From assembly GCA_045586785.1 (NCBI GenBank), contig JAZNBA010000072.1:80793-144792 (forward strand): 64,000 nt of DNA, read 5' to 3'. Positions 56,833-64,000 of the stretch are shown piece after piece. Both the position numbers and the translations under genes were made by a program. The notes below the pieces were generated by a model, which did not search any database, had not been told where the DNA came from, and worked only from the letters and a program-made list of their open reading frames with translations. The stretch comes from UMGS1002 sp045586785. Its GTDB lineage: Bacteria; Bacillota; Clostridia; Oscillospirales; CAG-272. Every line of letters begins with the position of its first letter. Within the stretch, counting starts at the first letter, position 1.

Positions 56833-57846
56833 TTAGTTGAGCTCTGCGAAGTACTTGATGGTGCGAACCATCTGGCTGGTGTAGGAGTTCTCGTTGTCGT
56901 ACCAAGCAACTACCTGAACCTGGTAAGTATCGTCGTCGATCTTAGCAACCATGGTCTGAGTAGCATCGAACAGAGAACCGTAGGTGATACCGATGATATC
57001 GGAGGAAACCAGCTCTTCCTCGGTGTAGCCGAAGGAAGCGGAAGAAGCAGCCTTCATAGCAGCGTTGATGCCTTCCTTGGTTACGTTAGCACCCTTAACA
57101 ACAGCTACCAGGATAGTGGTAGAACCTGTGCAGGTGGGAACACGCTGAGCGGAGCCGATGAGCTTACCGTTGAGCTCGGGGATAACAAGGCCGATAGCCT
57201 TAGCAGCGCCGGTGGAGTTGGGAACGATGTTCTGAGCAGCAGCGCGAGCACGGCGGAGGTCACCCTTTCTGTGAGGACCGTCGAGAACCATCTGGTCACC
57301 GGTGTAAGCGTGAACGGTGGTCATGATACCGGACTGGATAGCAGCGTAATCGTTAAGAGCCTTAGCCATGGGAGCGAGGCAGTTGGTGGTGCAGGATGCA
57401 GCGGAGATGATCTGATCATCAGCGGTAAGAGTTTCGTTGTTAACGCTGAATACGATGGTCTTGAGGTCGTTGCCTGCGGGAGCGGAGATAACTACCTTTT
57501 TAGCGCCTGCGTTGATGTGCGCCATGGACTTCTCCTTAGAGGTGTAGAAGCCGGTGCACTCAAGAACAACGTCAACATCGAGAGCGCCCCAAGGACAGTT
57601 GTTAGCGTCCTTTTCAGCATAGATCTTGATGGTCTTGCCGTCAACAGTGATGCTGTCTTCGCCTGCTTCAACGGTGTGACCGTCGTAACGACCCTGAGCG
57701 GTGTCGTACTTGAGAAGGTGAGCGAGCATCTTGGGGCTGGTGAGGTCGTTGATAGCTACGATTTCGTAACCCTCTGCGCCGAACATCTGACGGAATGCGA
57801 GACGACCGATACGGCCAAAGCCGTTAATAGCAACTTTTACTGACAT
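56833..57846 (-). CDS. gap: Glyceraldehyde-3-phosphate dehydrogenase, type I
   Basis: A 337-residue glycolytic enzyme that oxidises glyceraldehyde 3-phosphate to 1,3-bisphosphoglycerate with NAD. VAINGFGRIGRLAFRQM is the NAD motif, SAASCTTNCLAPMAKAL holds the catalytic Cys (about residue 155), HAYTGDQ the catalytic His region, and WYDNENSYTSQM the C-terminal signature. Length is normal. Codon choice is strongly biased to a small set, as expected for a highly expressed gene. It is a single-gene unit with a good promoter and terminator. Its product 1,3-bisphosphoglycerate is the donor used by FkbH domains such as that in the NRPS. Confidence 0.98.
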   Translation of the reverse strand: MSVKVAINGFGRIGRLAFRQMFGAEGYEIVAINDLTSPKMLAHLLKYDTAQGRYDGHTVEAGEDSITVDGKTIKIYAEKDANNCPWGALDVDVVLECTGFYTSKEKSMAHINAGAKKVVISAPAGNDLKTIVFSVNNETLTADDQIISAASCTTNCLAPMAKALNDYAAIQSGIMTTVHAYTGDQMVLDGPHRKGDLRRARAAAQNIVPNSTGAAKAIGLVIPELNGKLIGSAQRVPTCTGSTTILVAVVKGANVTKEGINAAMKAASSASFGYTEEELVSSDIIGITYGSLFDATQTMVAKIDDDTYQVQVVAWYDNENSYTSQMVRTIKYFAELN

Positions 57847-57922
57847 TTTTGGAATCCTCCGTTTATTTATATTTTTTGATTTTACAGTTATAGGTCAGGA
57901 AAACATTCCCACCCAAATACAT

Positions 57923-57951
57923 ATTATATCCTAAAACTTCAAATTGTACAA
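57923..57951 (-). promoter_or_regulatory. gap promoter
   Basis: On the minus strand TTGTAC (57951-57946), 17 bases, TATAAT (57928-57923), 77 bases upstream of the ATG. A GGAGG lies 8 bases before the start codon. Confidence 0.8.
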
Positions 57952-58047
57952 GACCTTTGATGAAAAAATATCAAATTTGTTAGTTTGTTAATTATTTTCA
58001 AATTAAATAAACGCTTTGTGTGCAAAATAACGATAAAAATGTTTAGT

Positions 58048-58830
58048 TTAGAGGTTAGTTTGGGCAGGGAAGAACTTTTTTCGCTTTTTTATAGTCAAAA
58101 AAACGAATCCGGGAAGTGCCGAAGCCCGCCTCAATCGGCGAGGATCTCCCAGTATTCTCCACAGCCATTCAAGCTTGACATTTCTGACAAACGCAGGCGC
58201 GCGGCGCACGTCGCCCGACCACACGTCAAGAGAGCCGCCCAGCGCCATAGCCACGCGGACCGCGCCAAGCTCGTTTTTGTTGTCGGCTATCCAGCGTTCC
58301 TGACGCGGAAATCCGAGGCAGACTATGAGCAGCTGCGCCCCCGATTCCCGTATGCGTGACTTGAGAGCCGCTTCTTCGTTGCCGCCGCTCTCAAAATATC
58401 CGTGGTGCGTTCCGACTATGGCAAGACCGGGAAAGCGTTGCTTCAGTCGCTCTGCGGCGCGGTCTGCCACGCCCGGCTTGCCTCCCACAAGAAACACGCC
58501 AAGTCCGTTTTCTGCAGCCGCCTCCAGCGCCGCCTCACCCAGCTCTATTCCCGCGACCCGCTCGGGCAGAGGTGTGCCCAGTTGGCGCGCTGCCCACACA
58601 GTACCCACGCCGTCGGCGGTGTTTATGTCTCCTGAACTCAGGAGCTCGGCGAGTGTCTTGTCACATGAGGCTCGGTATATCATTTCGGCGTTGGGTGTGA
58701 ACACCGCGGCGAGAGGTGAAGCGTCCTGAGTCAGCTGCCGCTTTATTTTAGCTTTTGCTTGATCAAATGACAGCCTGTCCACGCCCACTCCGTGTATATA
58801 TATGCGCTCATCCCGCCATATTTGTGCCAT
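58048..58830 (-). CDS. WecB/TagA/CpsF-family glycosyltransferase
   Basis: A 260-residue enzyme of the GT26 family, which adds N-acetylmannosamine or a related sugar to a lipid-linked GlcNAc in teichoic acid or capsule synthesis. AVFTPNAEMIYRASCDK, TADGVGTVWAARQLGTPLPERVAG (about residues 60-85), VFLVGGKPG and LLIVCLGFPRQERWIADNK match the family. The ATG at 58830 has AGGGAG 11 bases upstream; the frame extends to 58860. It is single and divergent from proS. High GC content at the C terminus gives long shadow frames on the other strand. Confidence 0.9.
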   Translation of the reverse strand: MAQIWRDERIYIHGVGVDRLSFDQAKAKIKRQLTQDASPLAAVFTPNAEMIYRASCDKTLAELLSSGDINTADGVGTVWAARQLGTPLPERVAGIELGEAALEAAAENGLGVFLVGGKPGVADRAAERLKQRFPGLAIVGTHHGYFESGGNEEAALKSRIRESGAQLLIVCLGFPRQERWIADNKNELGAVRVAMALGGSLDVWSGDVRRAPAFVRNVKLEWLWRILGDPRRLRRASALPGFVFLTIKKRKKFFPAQTNL

Positions 58831-58846
58831 AATCGTGAAATCTCCC

Positions 58847-58875
58847 TTGACAATACGCAAATAATGTTTTATAAT
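58847..58875 (+). promoter_or_regulatory. proS promoter
   Basis: TTGACA (58847-58852), 17 bases, TATAAT (58870-58875). The start codon is 57 bases downstream. The leader is too short for a T-box. Confidence 0.88.
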
Positions 58876-58931
58876 ATATTGTTAATAGAATTTGTAAATA
58901 CTATTCATCTTCGAGAAAGGTACTTTATAAA

Positions 58932-60374
58932 ATGGCAAAGGATAAAAAAATGGTAGAGCAGATCACGTCTATGGACGTTGATTTTGCTCAGTGGTACACC
59001 GACGTAGTTAAAAAGGCAGAGCTGATGGACTATTCCAGCGTTAAGGGCTGTATGATATTTCGTCCCTACGGCTATGCCATTTGGGAAAACATCCAGAAGG
59101 ATCTGGACGCTCGTTTCAAGGCACTCGGCCACGAGAATGTCTACATGCCTATGTTCATTCCAGAAAGCTTGCTGGAAAAAGAAAAGGACCACGTTAAGGG
59201 CTTCGCTCCCGAATGCGCGTGGGTAACCATCGGCGGCGAGACAAGGCTCAGCGAAAAGCTGTGTGTTCGTCCTACATCCGAGACGCTGTTCTGCGAGCAT
59301 TTCAAAAATATAATTCAGTCCTACCGCGACCTGCCCAAGCTGTACAACCAGTGGTGCTCGGTAGTTCGTTGGGAAAAGACCACCCGTCCTTTCCTGCGTA
59401 CCTCCGAATTTCTGTGGCAGGAGGGTCACACCATGCACGAGACTGCCGAGGAAGCAAAGCAGGAAACACTGCAGATGCTCAAGGTGTATGAGGACTTTTA
59501 CCGTGAGTCGCTGGCTATCCCCGCTATTACGGGTCAGAAGACCGAAAAGGAAAAGTTTGCGGGCGCTGAGGCAACCTATACCATCGAGCCCATGATGCAC
59601 AACGGCGTAGCACTGCAGGGCGGAACAACTCACTATTTCGGCGACGGATTTGCCCGCGCCTTCGACATTACCTTCACAGGCCGTGACAACAAGGTCTGCT
59701 ATCCGCACCAGACCTCCTGGGGCGTTTCCACCCGTATGATCGGCGCTATCATTATGACTCACGGCGACGACAACGGTCTTATTCTGCCTCCCGCTATCGC
59801 TCCCATTCAGACAGTTATCATTCCTATCGCACAGCATAAGGAAGGCGTGCTTGAAAAGGCGGGCGAGCTGTATGACAGACTCAAGAAGATCGGTCTGCGC
59901 GTAAAGCTGGATGACAGCGATCAGTCCACCGGTTGGAAGTTCTCGCAGTATGAAATGAAGGGCGTTCCCATGAGAATCGAGATCGGTCCCAAGGATATGG
60001 AGAACAATTCCTGCGTTCTGGTCAGCCGCGTAACAAGAGAGAAGAAGTTTGTATCTCTTGATAATCTTGAGGCAGAGGTTGAGGCAATGCTGCGTCAGGT
60101 ATATGAGGAGCTGTGCGATCGCGCACGCACCAACCGCGAGCAGAAGACCTATGACGCTACAACTCATGAGGAGTTCCTTGATATCGCTGAAAACAAGCCC
60201 GGCTTTATCCGTGCAATGTGGTGCGGTGACTCCGAGTGCGAGGATAAGCTCAAGGAGGAGACCGGCGGCGTCAAGTCCCGTTGCATCCCCTTTAACGAGG
60301 AAAAACTCAGCGACGTTTGCGTTTGCTGCGGCAAGCCTGCAAAGCACATGGTCGTCTGGGGCAGACAATATTGA
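58932..60374 (+). CDS. proS: Prolyl-tRNA synthetase, ProS type 3 (archaeal/eukaryote-like)
   Basis: A 480-residue class II synthetase that charges tRNA-Pro. It lacks the bacterial insertion/editing domain and has the short form with C-terminal zinc-binding domain: WCGDSECEDKLKEE...CIPF...CVCCGKPAKHMVVWGRQY. Motif 2 is VVRWEKTTRPFLRTSEFLWQEGHT (about residues 145-168) and motif 3 is in YPHQTSWGVSTRMIGAIIM (about 265-283). The anticodon-binding domain follows. GAGAAAGGTACTTTATAAAATG leads the start. A long antisense open frame covers the whole gene and is an artefact of its codon use. Confidence 0.97.
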   Translation: MAKDKKMVEQITSMDVDFAQWYTDVVKKAELMDYSSVKGCMIFRPYGYAIWENIQKDLDARFKALGHENVYMPMFIPESLLEKEKDHVKGFAPECAWVTIGGETRLSEKLCVRPTSETLFCEHFKNIIQSYRDLPKLYNQWCSVVRWEKTTRPFLRTSEFLWQEGHTMHETAEEAKQETLQMLKVYEDFYRESLAIPAITGQKTEKEKFAGAEATYTIEPMMHNGVALQGGTTHYFGDGFARAFDITFTGRDNKVCYPHQTSWGVSTRMIGAIIMTHGDDNGLILPPAIAPIQTVIIPIAQHKEGVLEKAGELYDRLKKIGLRVKLDDSDQSTGWKFSQYEMKGVPMRIEIGPKDMENNSCVLVSRVTREKKFVSLDNLEAEVEAMLRQVYEELCDRARTNREQKTYDATTHEEFLDIAENKPGFIRAMWCGDSECEDKLKEETGGVKSRCIPFNEEKLSDVCVCCGKPAKHMVVWGRQY

Positions 60375-60384
60375 TCGCTGACAA

Positions 60385-61509
60385 GTGAGAAGCTTTCGTG
60401 ATATAGCAGGCGAGTTTATCGCAAACGTCAAAAAAATGGACTTTGCGTTGCTCGCCGCTACGAGCGCACTTTCGCTTATCAGTATTTTGACGCTGGTAGG
60501 CGGTTATGAAAATTTCGGTGTCAAGCGCATCGTGATGCAGACGGGCGCTACCGTTGTGGGCATGGTATTTATGTTTGTTATCGCAAGCATAGATTACCGC
60601 GTTGTGGCGCAAAAGCTGGGACTCATACTTATCGGAGGCTCGGCGCTGCTACTGATAATTACGCTTATTTTCGGTACCAGCGAGGGTGAAAACAAAAGCT
60701 GGCTGTATCTGCCGCTGATACCCTTCGGTATACAGCCCTCCGAGTTTATCAAGGCGTGCTTTTTGCTCAGCTTCGGTCAGCATCTGTTTTTGGTGCGTGA
60801 GAAAATAAACAAGCCCAAGCAATTGCTGTTTTTACTTGTTCACGCAGGCATATATATCGGACTCATTCTGCTGTCGGGTGACCTTGGCGTTGCGCTGGTT
60901 TACACGGGTATCTGCGCCGTGATGATGTTTTGCGCAGGACTTAGTATGTGGTACTTTGCAGGCGCCGTCGGCGCGGTGGGTATTGCGTCGCCCGTGCTGT
61001 GGAAGCTTTTGCGTGAGGACCAGAAGCAGAGAGTGCTTGTGGGTTTCAATCCCGACATTGACCCGCTGGGCAAGGGATTTCAGCCCATAAAGAGCCGTTC
61101 GTCCGTGGCAAACGGAGGATTCTTCGGCAAAGGAATGTTTGGCGGAAGTGTTTACCAGACCTACGCCGCCTCCCATACCGACTTTATTTTCGGCACCGTG
61201 TGCGAAAAGTTCGGCTTTATTGGCGCTGTTGCTGTGATAGGACTGCTCATATTTATCGTTGTGCGCGTTATAAAGCTGGCACAGCTGACGCGGCGCGATT
61301 GCGGCACGTTTGTTTGCATAGGCTTTGCGGCTATGATAATCGTCCAAGCGGTTGAAAACATCGGTATGTGTCTGGGTATGCTGCCCGTTGTCGGCATTAC
61401 CTTGCCGTATATGAGCTACGGCGGCTCGTCCGTGCTTGCCATATATATTATCACAGGCGTTGTACAAAGCGTGGCGGTGCACAGAAACCGTTTTCACGTT
61501 CAGGCATAA
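60385..61509 (+). CDS. RodA/FtsW/SpoVE-family peptidoglycan glycosyltransferase
   Basis: A 374-residue SEDS protein with about 10 membrane segments. NKSWLYLPLIPFGIQPSEFIKACFLL (about residues 111-136) contains the characteristic QPSE motif, SGDLGVALVY the conserved catalytic Asp region, and LPVVGITLPYMSYGGSS (about 336-352) the C-terminal signature. Such enzymes polymerise lipid II in elongation, division or sporulation. The start is given as the GTG at 60385, 10 bases after proS, but no ribosome site is visible and an ATG at 60436 is possible. I cannot tell RodA from FtsW or SpoVE. Confidence 0.9.
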   Translation: MRSFRDIAGEFIANVKKMDFALLAATSALSLISILTLVGGYENFGVKRIVMQTGATVVGMVFMFVIASIDYRVVAQKLGLILIGGSALLLIITLIFGTSEGENKSWLYLPLIPFGIQPSEFIKACFLLSFGQHLFLVREKINKPKQLLFLLVHAGIYIGLILLSGDLGVALVYTGICAVMMFCAGLSMWYFAGAVGAVGIASPVLWKLLREDQKQRVLVGFNPDIDPLGKGFQPIKSRSSVANGGFFGKGMFGGSVYQTYAASHTDFIFGTVCEKFGFIGAVAVIGLLIFIVVRVIKLAQLTRRDCGTFVCIGFAAMIIVQAVENIGMCLGMLPVVGITLPYMSYGGSSVLAIYIITGVVQSVAVHRNRFHVQA

Positions 61510-61535
61510 AATAAAAATTAATTGGTATAAAAAGA

Positions 61536-61588
61536 CTCCTGCTCGAATATATTGCAACAGAAAAGCAATTTCGAGCAGGAGGTTTTTT
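61536..61588 (+). terminator. Terminator of proS-rodA whose 3' arm contains the next ribosome site
   Basis: CTCCTGCTCGAA (61536-61547) and TTCGAGCAGGAG (61570-61581) pair over 12 bases with a 22-nt loop and are followed by GTTTTTT. The 3' arm holds AGGAGG (61577-61582), the only ribosome site of the DUF4830 gene starting at 61593. Confidence 0.85.
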
Positions 61589-61592
61589 ACAT

Positions 61593-62090
61593 ATGTTCAT
61601 TTATTCCGTAAGGGCGGGGACGCTGAAATTTGTGGGTGTTATTTGTGTGGCGCTGGTGGCGCTGATAACCATTATAGCATTCGTGCCGGGTGTGGATGGC
61701 GCAGTCGCAGATACAAACGCGGGAGCCGCCGCGTCGGGCGAGCAGAGCATAAGGTACGACAAAATAAAGGGCGCTGACGACGTAGCAGGCTTTCTCGGTC
61801 AGTTTGGATGGGAGGTCAAGAGTGAGCCGGTGGAGGTCAAGGATGTGGTGATTCCGTCTGAGTTTGACCGCGTATTTACAAGCTACAACGAGATACAGAA
61901 GCAGCAGGGGCTTGATCTGTCAAAGTACCGCCGCAAGAACGCCACGCGCTACACCATGGAAATAACCAACTACGGCGAATATAACGGCAAGGTCTATGCC
62001 AATATTATCGTCTATAAAAACAAAGTCATCGCGGGCGATATCTGTTCCGCCGATATGACAGGGTTTATGCACGGATTTGACGTTAAATAA
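61593..62090 (+). CDS. DUF4830-type membrane-anchored protein
   Basis: A 165-residue protein with an N-terminal membrane anchor (LKFVGVICVALVALITIIAFVPG, residues 11-33) and an extracytoplasmic domain that matches the DUF4830 family of Clostridia (DVAGFLGQFGWEVKSEPVEVKDVVIPSEFD, KQQGLDLSKYRRKNATRYTMEITNY). Function is unknown; relatives often sit next to cell-wall or sporulation genes. Its ribosome site is inside the upstream terminator hairpin, so its expression depends on a transcript reading through that terminator or on a promoter inside it. Confidence 0.85.
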   Translation: MFIYSVRAGTLKFVGVICVALVALITIIAFVPGVDGAVADTNAGAAASGEQSIRYDKIKGADDVAGFLGQFGWEVKSEPVEVKDVVIPSEFDRVFTSYNEIQKQQGLDLSKYRRKNATRYTMEITNYGEYNGKVYANIIVYKNKVIAGDICSADMTGFMHGFDVK

Positions 62091-62094
62091 AGAG

Positions 62095-62122
62095 ATCCCA
62101 CGGCGCAAAAGCGCCGTGGGAT
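62095..62122. terminator. Bidirectional terminator between convergent genes
   Basis: ATCCCACGGCGC and GCGCCGTGGGAT pair perfectly over 12 bases with an AAAA loop, between the DUF4830 gene and the phosphatase. Confidence 0.85.
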
Positions 62123-62126
62123 GCGT

Positions 62127-63047
62127 TTATTTTTTTCCCAGCTTGGCAAAAAACTTGAAGGTCAGCGGCCATACAAGTGCTGCAAACAGCACCAGCGCCG
62201 CATAACGAATGGCGTGTGCGGGCATAAAGTCCGCGCCGAAGATAGGCTTCAGGATTGCCTTGAAGCCCTCCTTGATGCCAACAGCCAGCGCAAGTCCGAC
62301 GACCAGCTTGATTATCTGCGCCCACCAGACCGCCTTTGTGTCGAATTTAATGTACTTGCGCTCAATGGGATAAGCTATGCACATGCCGCCGATAGCGCCC
62401 AGAAGCGTGTATGCGTTTTTTGTGCCCGACGCAAGATTGTGGGGATCAACGTCGGCAGGGAACTTATACAGCTCAACGAACAGCGTATATGCTATCGCAA
62501 CAGCAAACAGTGCCCAGAGAAAATAATTCATCTTATGGGGATCGCGGCGGAAATAGTTAACGAGGGGTGTCATTACCGCGATAAGCGCGATGGCGATCAG
62601 GAACGACACGCCAACGTCAAGCGGCGTGTGTACGCCGAGATACATACGCGACAGAGAAACCAGCACGGCAAGGACTATGCAAACTATCTGTACCGCGCGG
62701 CGGCGTGACGTGACGGCTACCGAGCCGAAGGTGCCCACAGCGTTTTGGGTGTGACCCGATGGGAAGGAGTAGCCGGTTGCCGCCTCGCGTGCGCTCTCGA
62801 CTATGGTAAAGTTGGGGTCTTTGACCCAGGGGCGGGGGATACGGAACGCCAGCTTCAAGAACTGATTTATGATAGTGCCCACAAATCCCACGCACAAAAC
62901 AAGGTATCCGCGGTATTTGTCCACGCACCAGAACATAAGCATTGCCACCGCCATGAACAGTATTTCATCGCCGAAATACGTTATGACCGACATGAATGCG
63001 TCAAGCACGGGATTGCGTATCTTTTCAAGTAAATACAAAAATTCCAT
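62127..63047 (-). CDS. PAP2-family membrane phosphatase
   Basis: A 306-residue membrane phosphatase of the PAP2 superfamily, probably acting on undecaprenyl pyrophosphate or phosphatidate at the outer face. The three PAP2 motifs are seen: KLAFRIPRPW (about residues 66-75), YSFPSGHTQN (about 93-102) and SLSRMYLGVHTPLDV (about 145-159). Roughly seven to eight hydrophobic segments are present; the C-terminal 130 residues form extra membrane helices not seen in the shortest family members. It has its own promoter upstream and a shared terminator. Confidence 0.9.
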   Translation of the reverse strand: MEFLYLLEKIRNPVLDAFMSVITYFGDEILFMAVAMLMFWCVDKYRGYLVLCVGFVGTIINQFLKLAFRIPRPWVKDPNFTIVESAREAATGYSFPSGHTQNAVGTFGSVAVTSRRRAVQIVCIVLAVLVSLSRMYLGVHTPLDVGVSFLIAIALIAVMTPLVNYFRRDPHKMNYFLWALFAVAIAYTLFVELYKFPADVDPHNLASGTKNAYTLLGAIGGMCIAYPIERKYIKFDTKAVWWAQIIKLVVGLALAVGIKEGFKAILKPIFGADFMPAHAIRYAALVLFAALVWPLTFKFFAKLGKK

Positions 63048-63078
63048 TTTGAAGTCCTCGCTTTTTTAGGATTGGTTT

Positions 63079-63108
63079 ATTTTATCATGTGAGAAGGGCG
63101 TTTGTCAA
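63079..63108 (-). promoter_or_regulatory. PAP2 phosphatase gene promoter
   Basis: On the minus strand TTGACA (63108-63103), 18 bases, TAAAAT (63084-63079), 31 bases upstream of the ATG. Confidence 0.75.
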
Positions 63109-63191
63109 GATGTATTGATAACAGGCGCGGCTGTTTTGACGGATTCCTCCAATTTATAGGGGACGATGCGATATTCCGCGCACAAAAATTC

Positions 63192-63220
63192 TTGCAAAGA
63201 ATGTGCGGATGTGTTATACT
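63192..63220 (+). promoter_or_regulatory. Promoter of the 63289 gene
   Basis: TTGCAA (63192-63197), 17 bases, TATACT (63215-63220), 68 bases upstream of the start codon. Confidence 0.65.
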
Positions 63221-63288
63221 TATTAAAAGAGCATATTGTAAAAACAAGGAGCTATTTATTGTATTTGCATTTATTTGAGGAGGCAATA

Positions 63289-63876
63289 ATGAAGAAAAAA
63301 TGGGTGTTTGTCATACCAACGTTGCTGATTGCCGTAATAATAGTATTAGGTATAGTATGCTTGCGAAATTATAACTTTTTTAACCTGTCGCCTCAGGTTG
63401 CCAAAATGTTTACCGGACAAGACCCCGCGGCTTTTTGCGAAAGTAACGGAGAAACTTCATCGCTGTATCAAATGTTCGTTTATGCAAAGGTAAGCAGTAA
63501 AGGCAATTTGATTTTAATTATGACTGACGAGCAGGTTGAAAATTGGAAGAATTCTGATTTCTATTTTCAATTATTACAAAAGATCGTCGGAAATAAACGT
63601 CAGGTCGTATCCGAGGTCATCCCGCCTACAGACCCGGTTCTTGAAATCTTTTATAAGGATGCCGATAAATGCGGATATGCAGTTTCAGATGATTATACTC
63701 AAGTATATGCGGATGAAGACAGCTTATCGATATATTTTCCCATGCTTCCGTACCCATGCATTGCCATGCAGGTCTTATCTGGGAAACCGAGTGATGAAAT
63801 TTGTTATACATACGTTGAATACGATGAGGCGGGCAATATAGTTAAGGAATATATTTGGCCGGATGATTTTAAATAA
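63289..63876 (+). CDS. Unknown membrane-anchored protein
   Basis: A 195-residue protein. Residues 5-23 (WVFVIPTLLIAVIIVLGIV) are a membrane anchor, and the rest is predicted extracytoplasmic, acidic and Tyr-rich. I recognise no family. GAGGAGG at 63277-63283 and the ATG at 63289 fix the start; the frame continues up to 63166 without a ribosome site. It has its own promoter and a clear terminator, so it is probably a single-gene unit. Confidence 0.75.
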   Translation: MKKKWVFVIPTLLIAVIIVLGIVCLRNYNFFNLSPQVAKMFTGQDPAAFCESNGETSSLYQMFVYAKVSSKGNLILIMTDEQVENWKNSDFYFQLLQKIVGNKRQVVSEVIPPTDPVLEIFYKDADKCGYAVSDDYTQVYADEDSLSIYFPMLPYPCIAMQVLSGKPSDEICYTYVEYDEAGNIVKEYIWPDDFK

Positions 63877-63894
63877 AATTGTTATTAGCGTTTC

Positions 63895-63920
63895 AGCCGC
63901 CCGACCGGGCGGCTTTTTGG
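63895..63920 (+). terminator. Terminator after the 63289 gene
   Basis: AGCCGCCCG and CGGGCGGCT pair perfectly over 9 bases around AC, followed by TTTTTGG, 18 bases after the stop codon. Confidence 0.85.
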
Positions 63921-64000
63921 TGCATTTCTTTTTCTGATTTGTAGGGGAGGATGCCCACATCGTCCCGAAAATGTAAGCATTAATTAAACCTCACGGTTGC

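Noticed and set aside
58876..58931. T-box riboswitch before proS
   Set aside because: Only about 56 bases lie between the promoter and the start codon, too short for a T-box leader, and no terminator is present.
58905..60431. 508-codon open frame antisense to proS
   Set aside because: It mirrors the whole prolyl-tRNA synthetase gene, has no domain character and no ribosome site; it results from the codon bias of proS.

Overview
The window looks like the chromosome of a gut-type member of the Clostridia (Firmicutes). The evidence is the strong AGGAGG-type ribosome binding sites, sigma-A promoters of the TTGACA-17-TATAAT form, low-GC Gram-positive lipoproteins and surface proteins, a TnpV-type transposon protein and several Firmicutes-specific families. 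This placement is inferred from gene content; no rRNA gene is present.

Region 1 (1-7833) is a plus-strand catabolic operon: a Gfo/Idh/MocA dehydrogenase (5' end outside the window), a class III aminotransferase, an FGGY sugar kinase, an amidohydrolase, a fucose/arabinose-isomerase-like protein and a secreted SGNH-like lipoprotein. A perfect promoter then drives abutting tRNA-Met and tRNA-Glu genes.

Region 2 (about 8156-33760) is accessory DNA directly behind tRNA-Glu. Its left part (8250-14120) is a mobilizable element: ParB, relaxase, MobC, an oriT-like intergenic region, a second ParB-fold protein, TnpV and a tyrosine integrase followed by a 28-bp inverted repeat. Three copies of a 25-bp palindrome look like ParB sites. 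The right part (14193-33754) carries a dGTPase-like HD protein and then a biosynthetic operon: acyl-AMP ligase, free acyl carrier protein, two unknown proteins, a 2505-residue NRPS (C-FkbH-T-C-A-T-reductase), an SDR, an alanine racemase broken by one stop codon, and an Sfp-type phosphopantetheinyl transferase. A LexA-like repressor operon with an HTH protein and a HEPN-like protein follows, then a large serine recombinase and repeat-rich DNA. The NRPS combines a glyceryl-loading FkbH module with lipid-type initiation and reductive release, and is the best candidate for an undescribed pathway.

Region 3 (33761-35650, minus strand) is an ECF sigma factor, a zinc-finger anti-sigma membrane protein and a YfjL-like protein. 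Region 4 (35797-44706, minus strand) is one operon with an amino-acid permease, FIVE consecutive B12-binding radical SAM paralogues, four of the five junctions being start/stop overlaps or 1-nt gaps, and a two-lobed GNAT-like acyltransferase. This is a second strong candidate for an undescribed pathway.

Region 5 (44859-53667) has a tannase-family esterase on plus, and on minus a corrinoid methyltransferase operon (corrinoid protein, two UroD-family methyltransferases, DUF2284 protein, reductive activator) plus a surface transglutaminase-like protein. Region 6 (53690-64000) is mostly core: a PHP/lamin-tail lipoprotein, a small conserved-looking protein, GAPDH, a TagA-type glycosyltransferase, ProRS, a RodA/FtsW-type protein, a DUF4830 protein, a PAP2 phosphatase and a membrane-anchored unknown. 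Promoters and hairpin terminators are unusually legible here and are listed.
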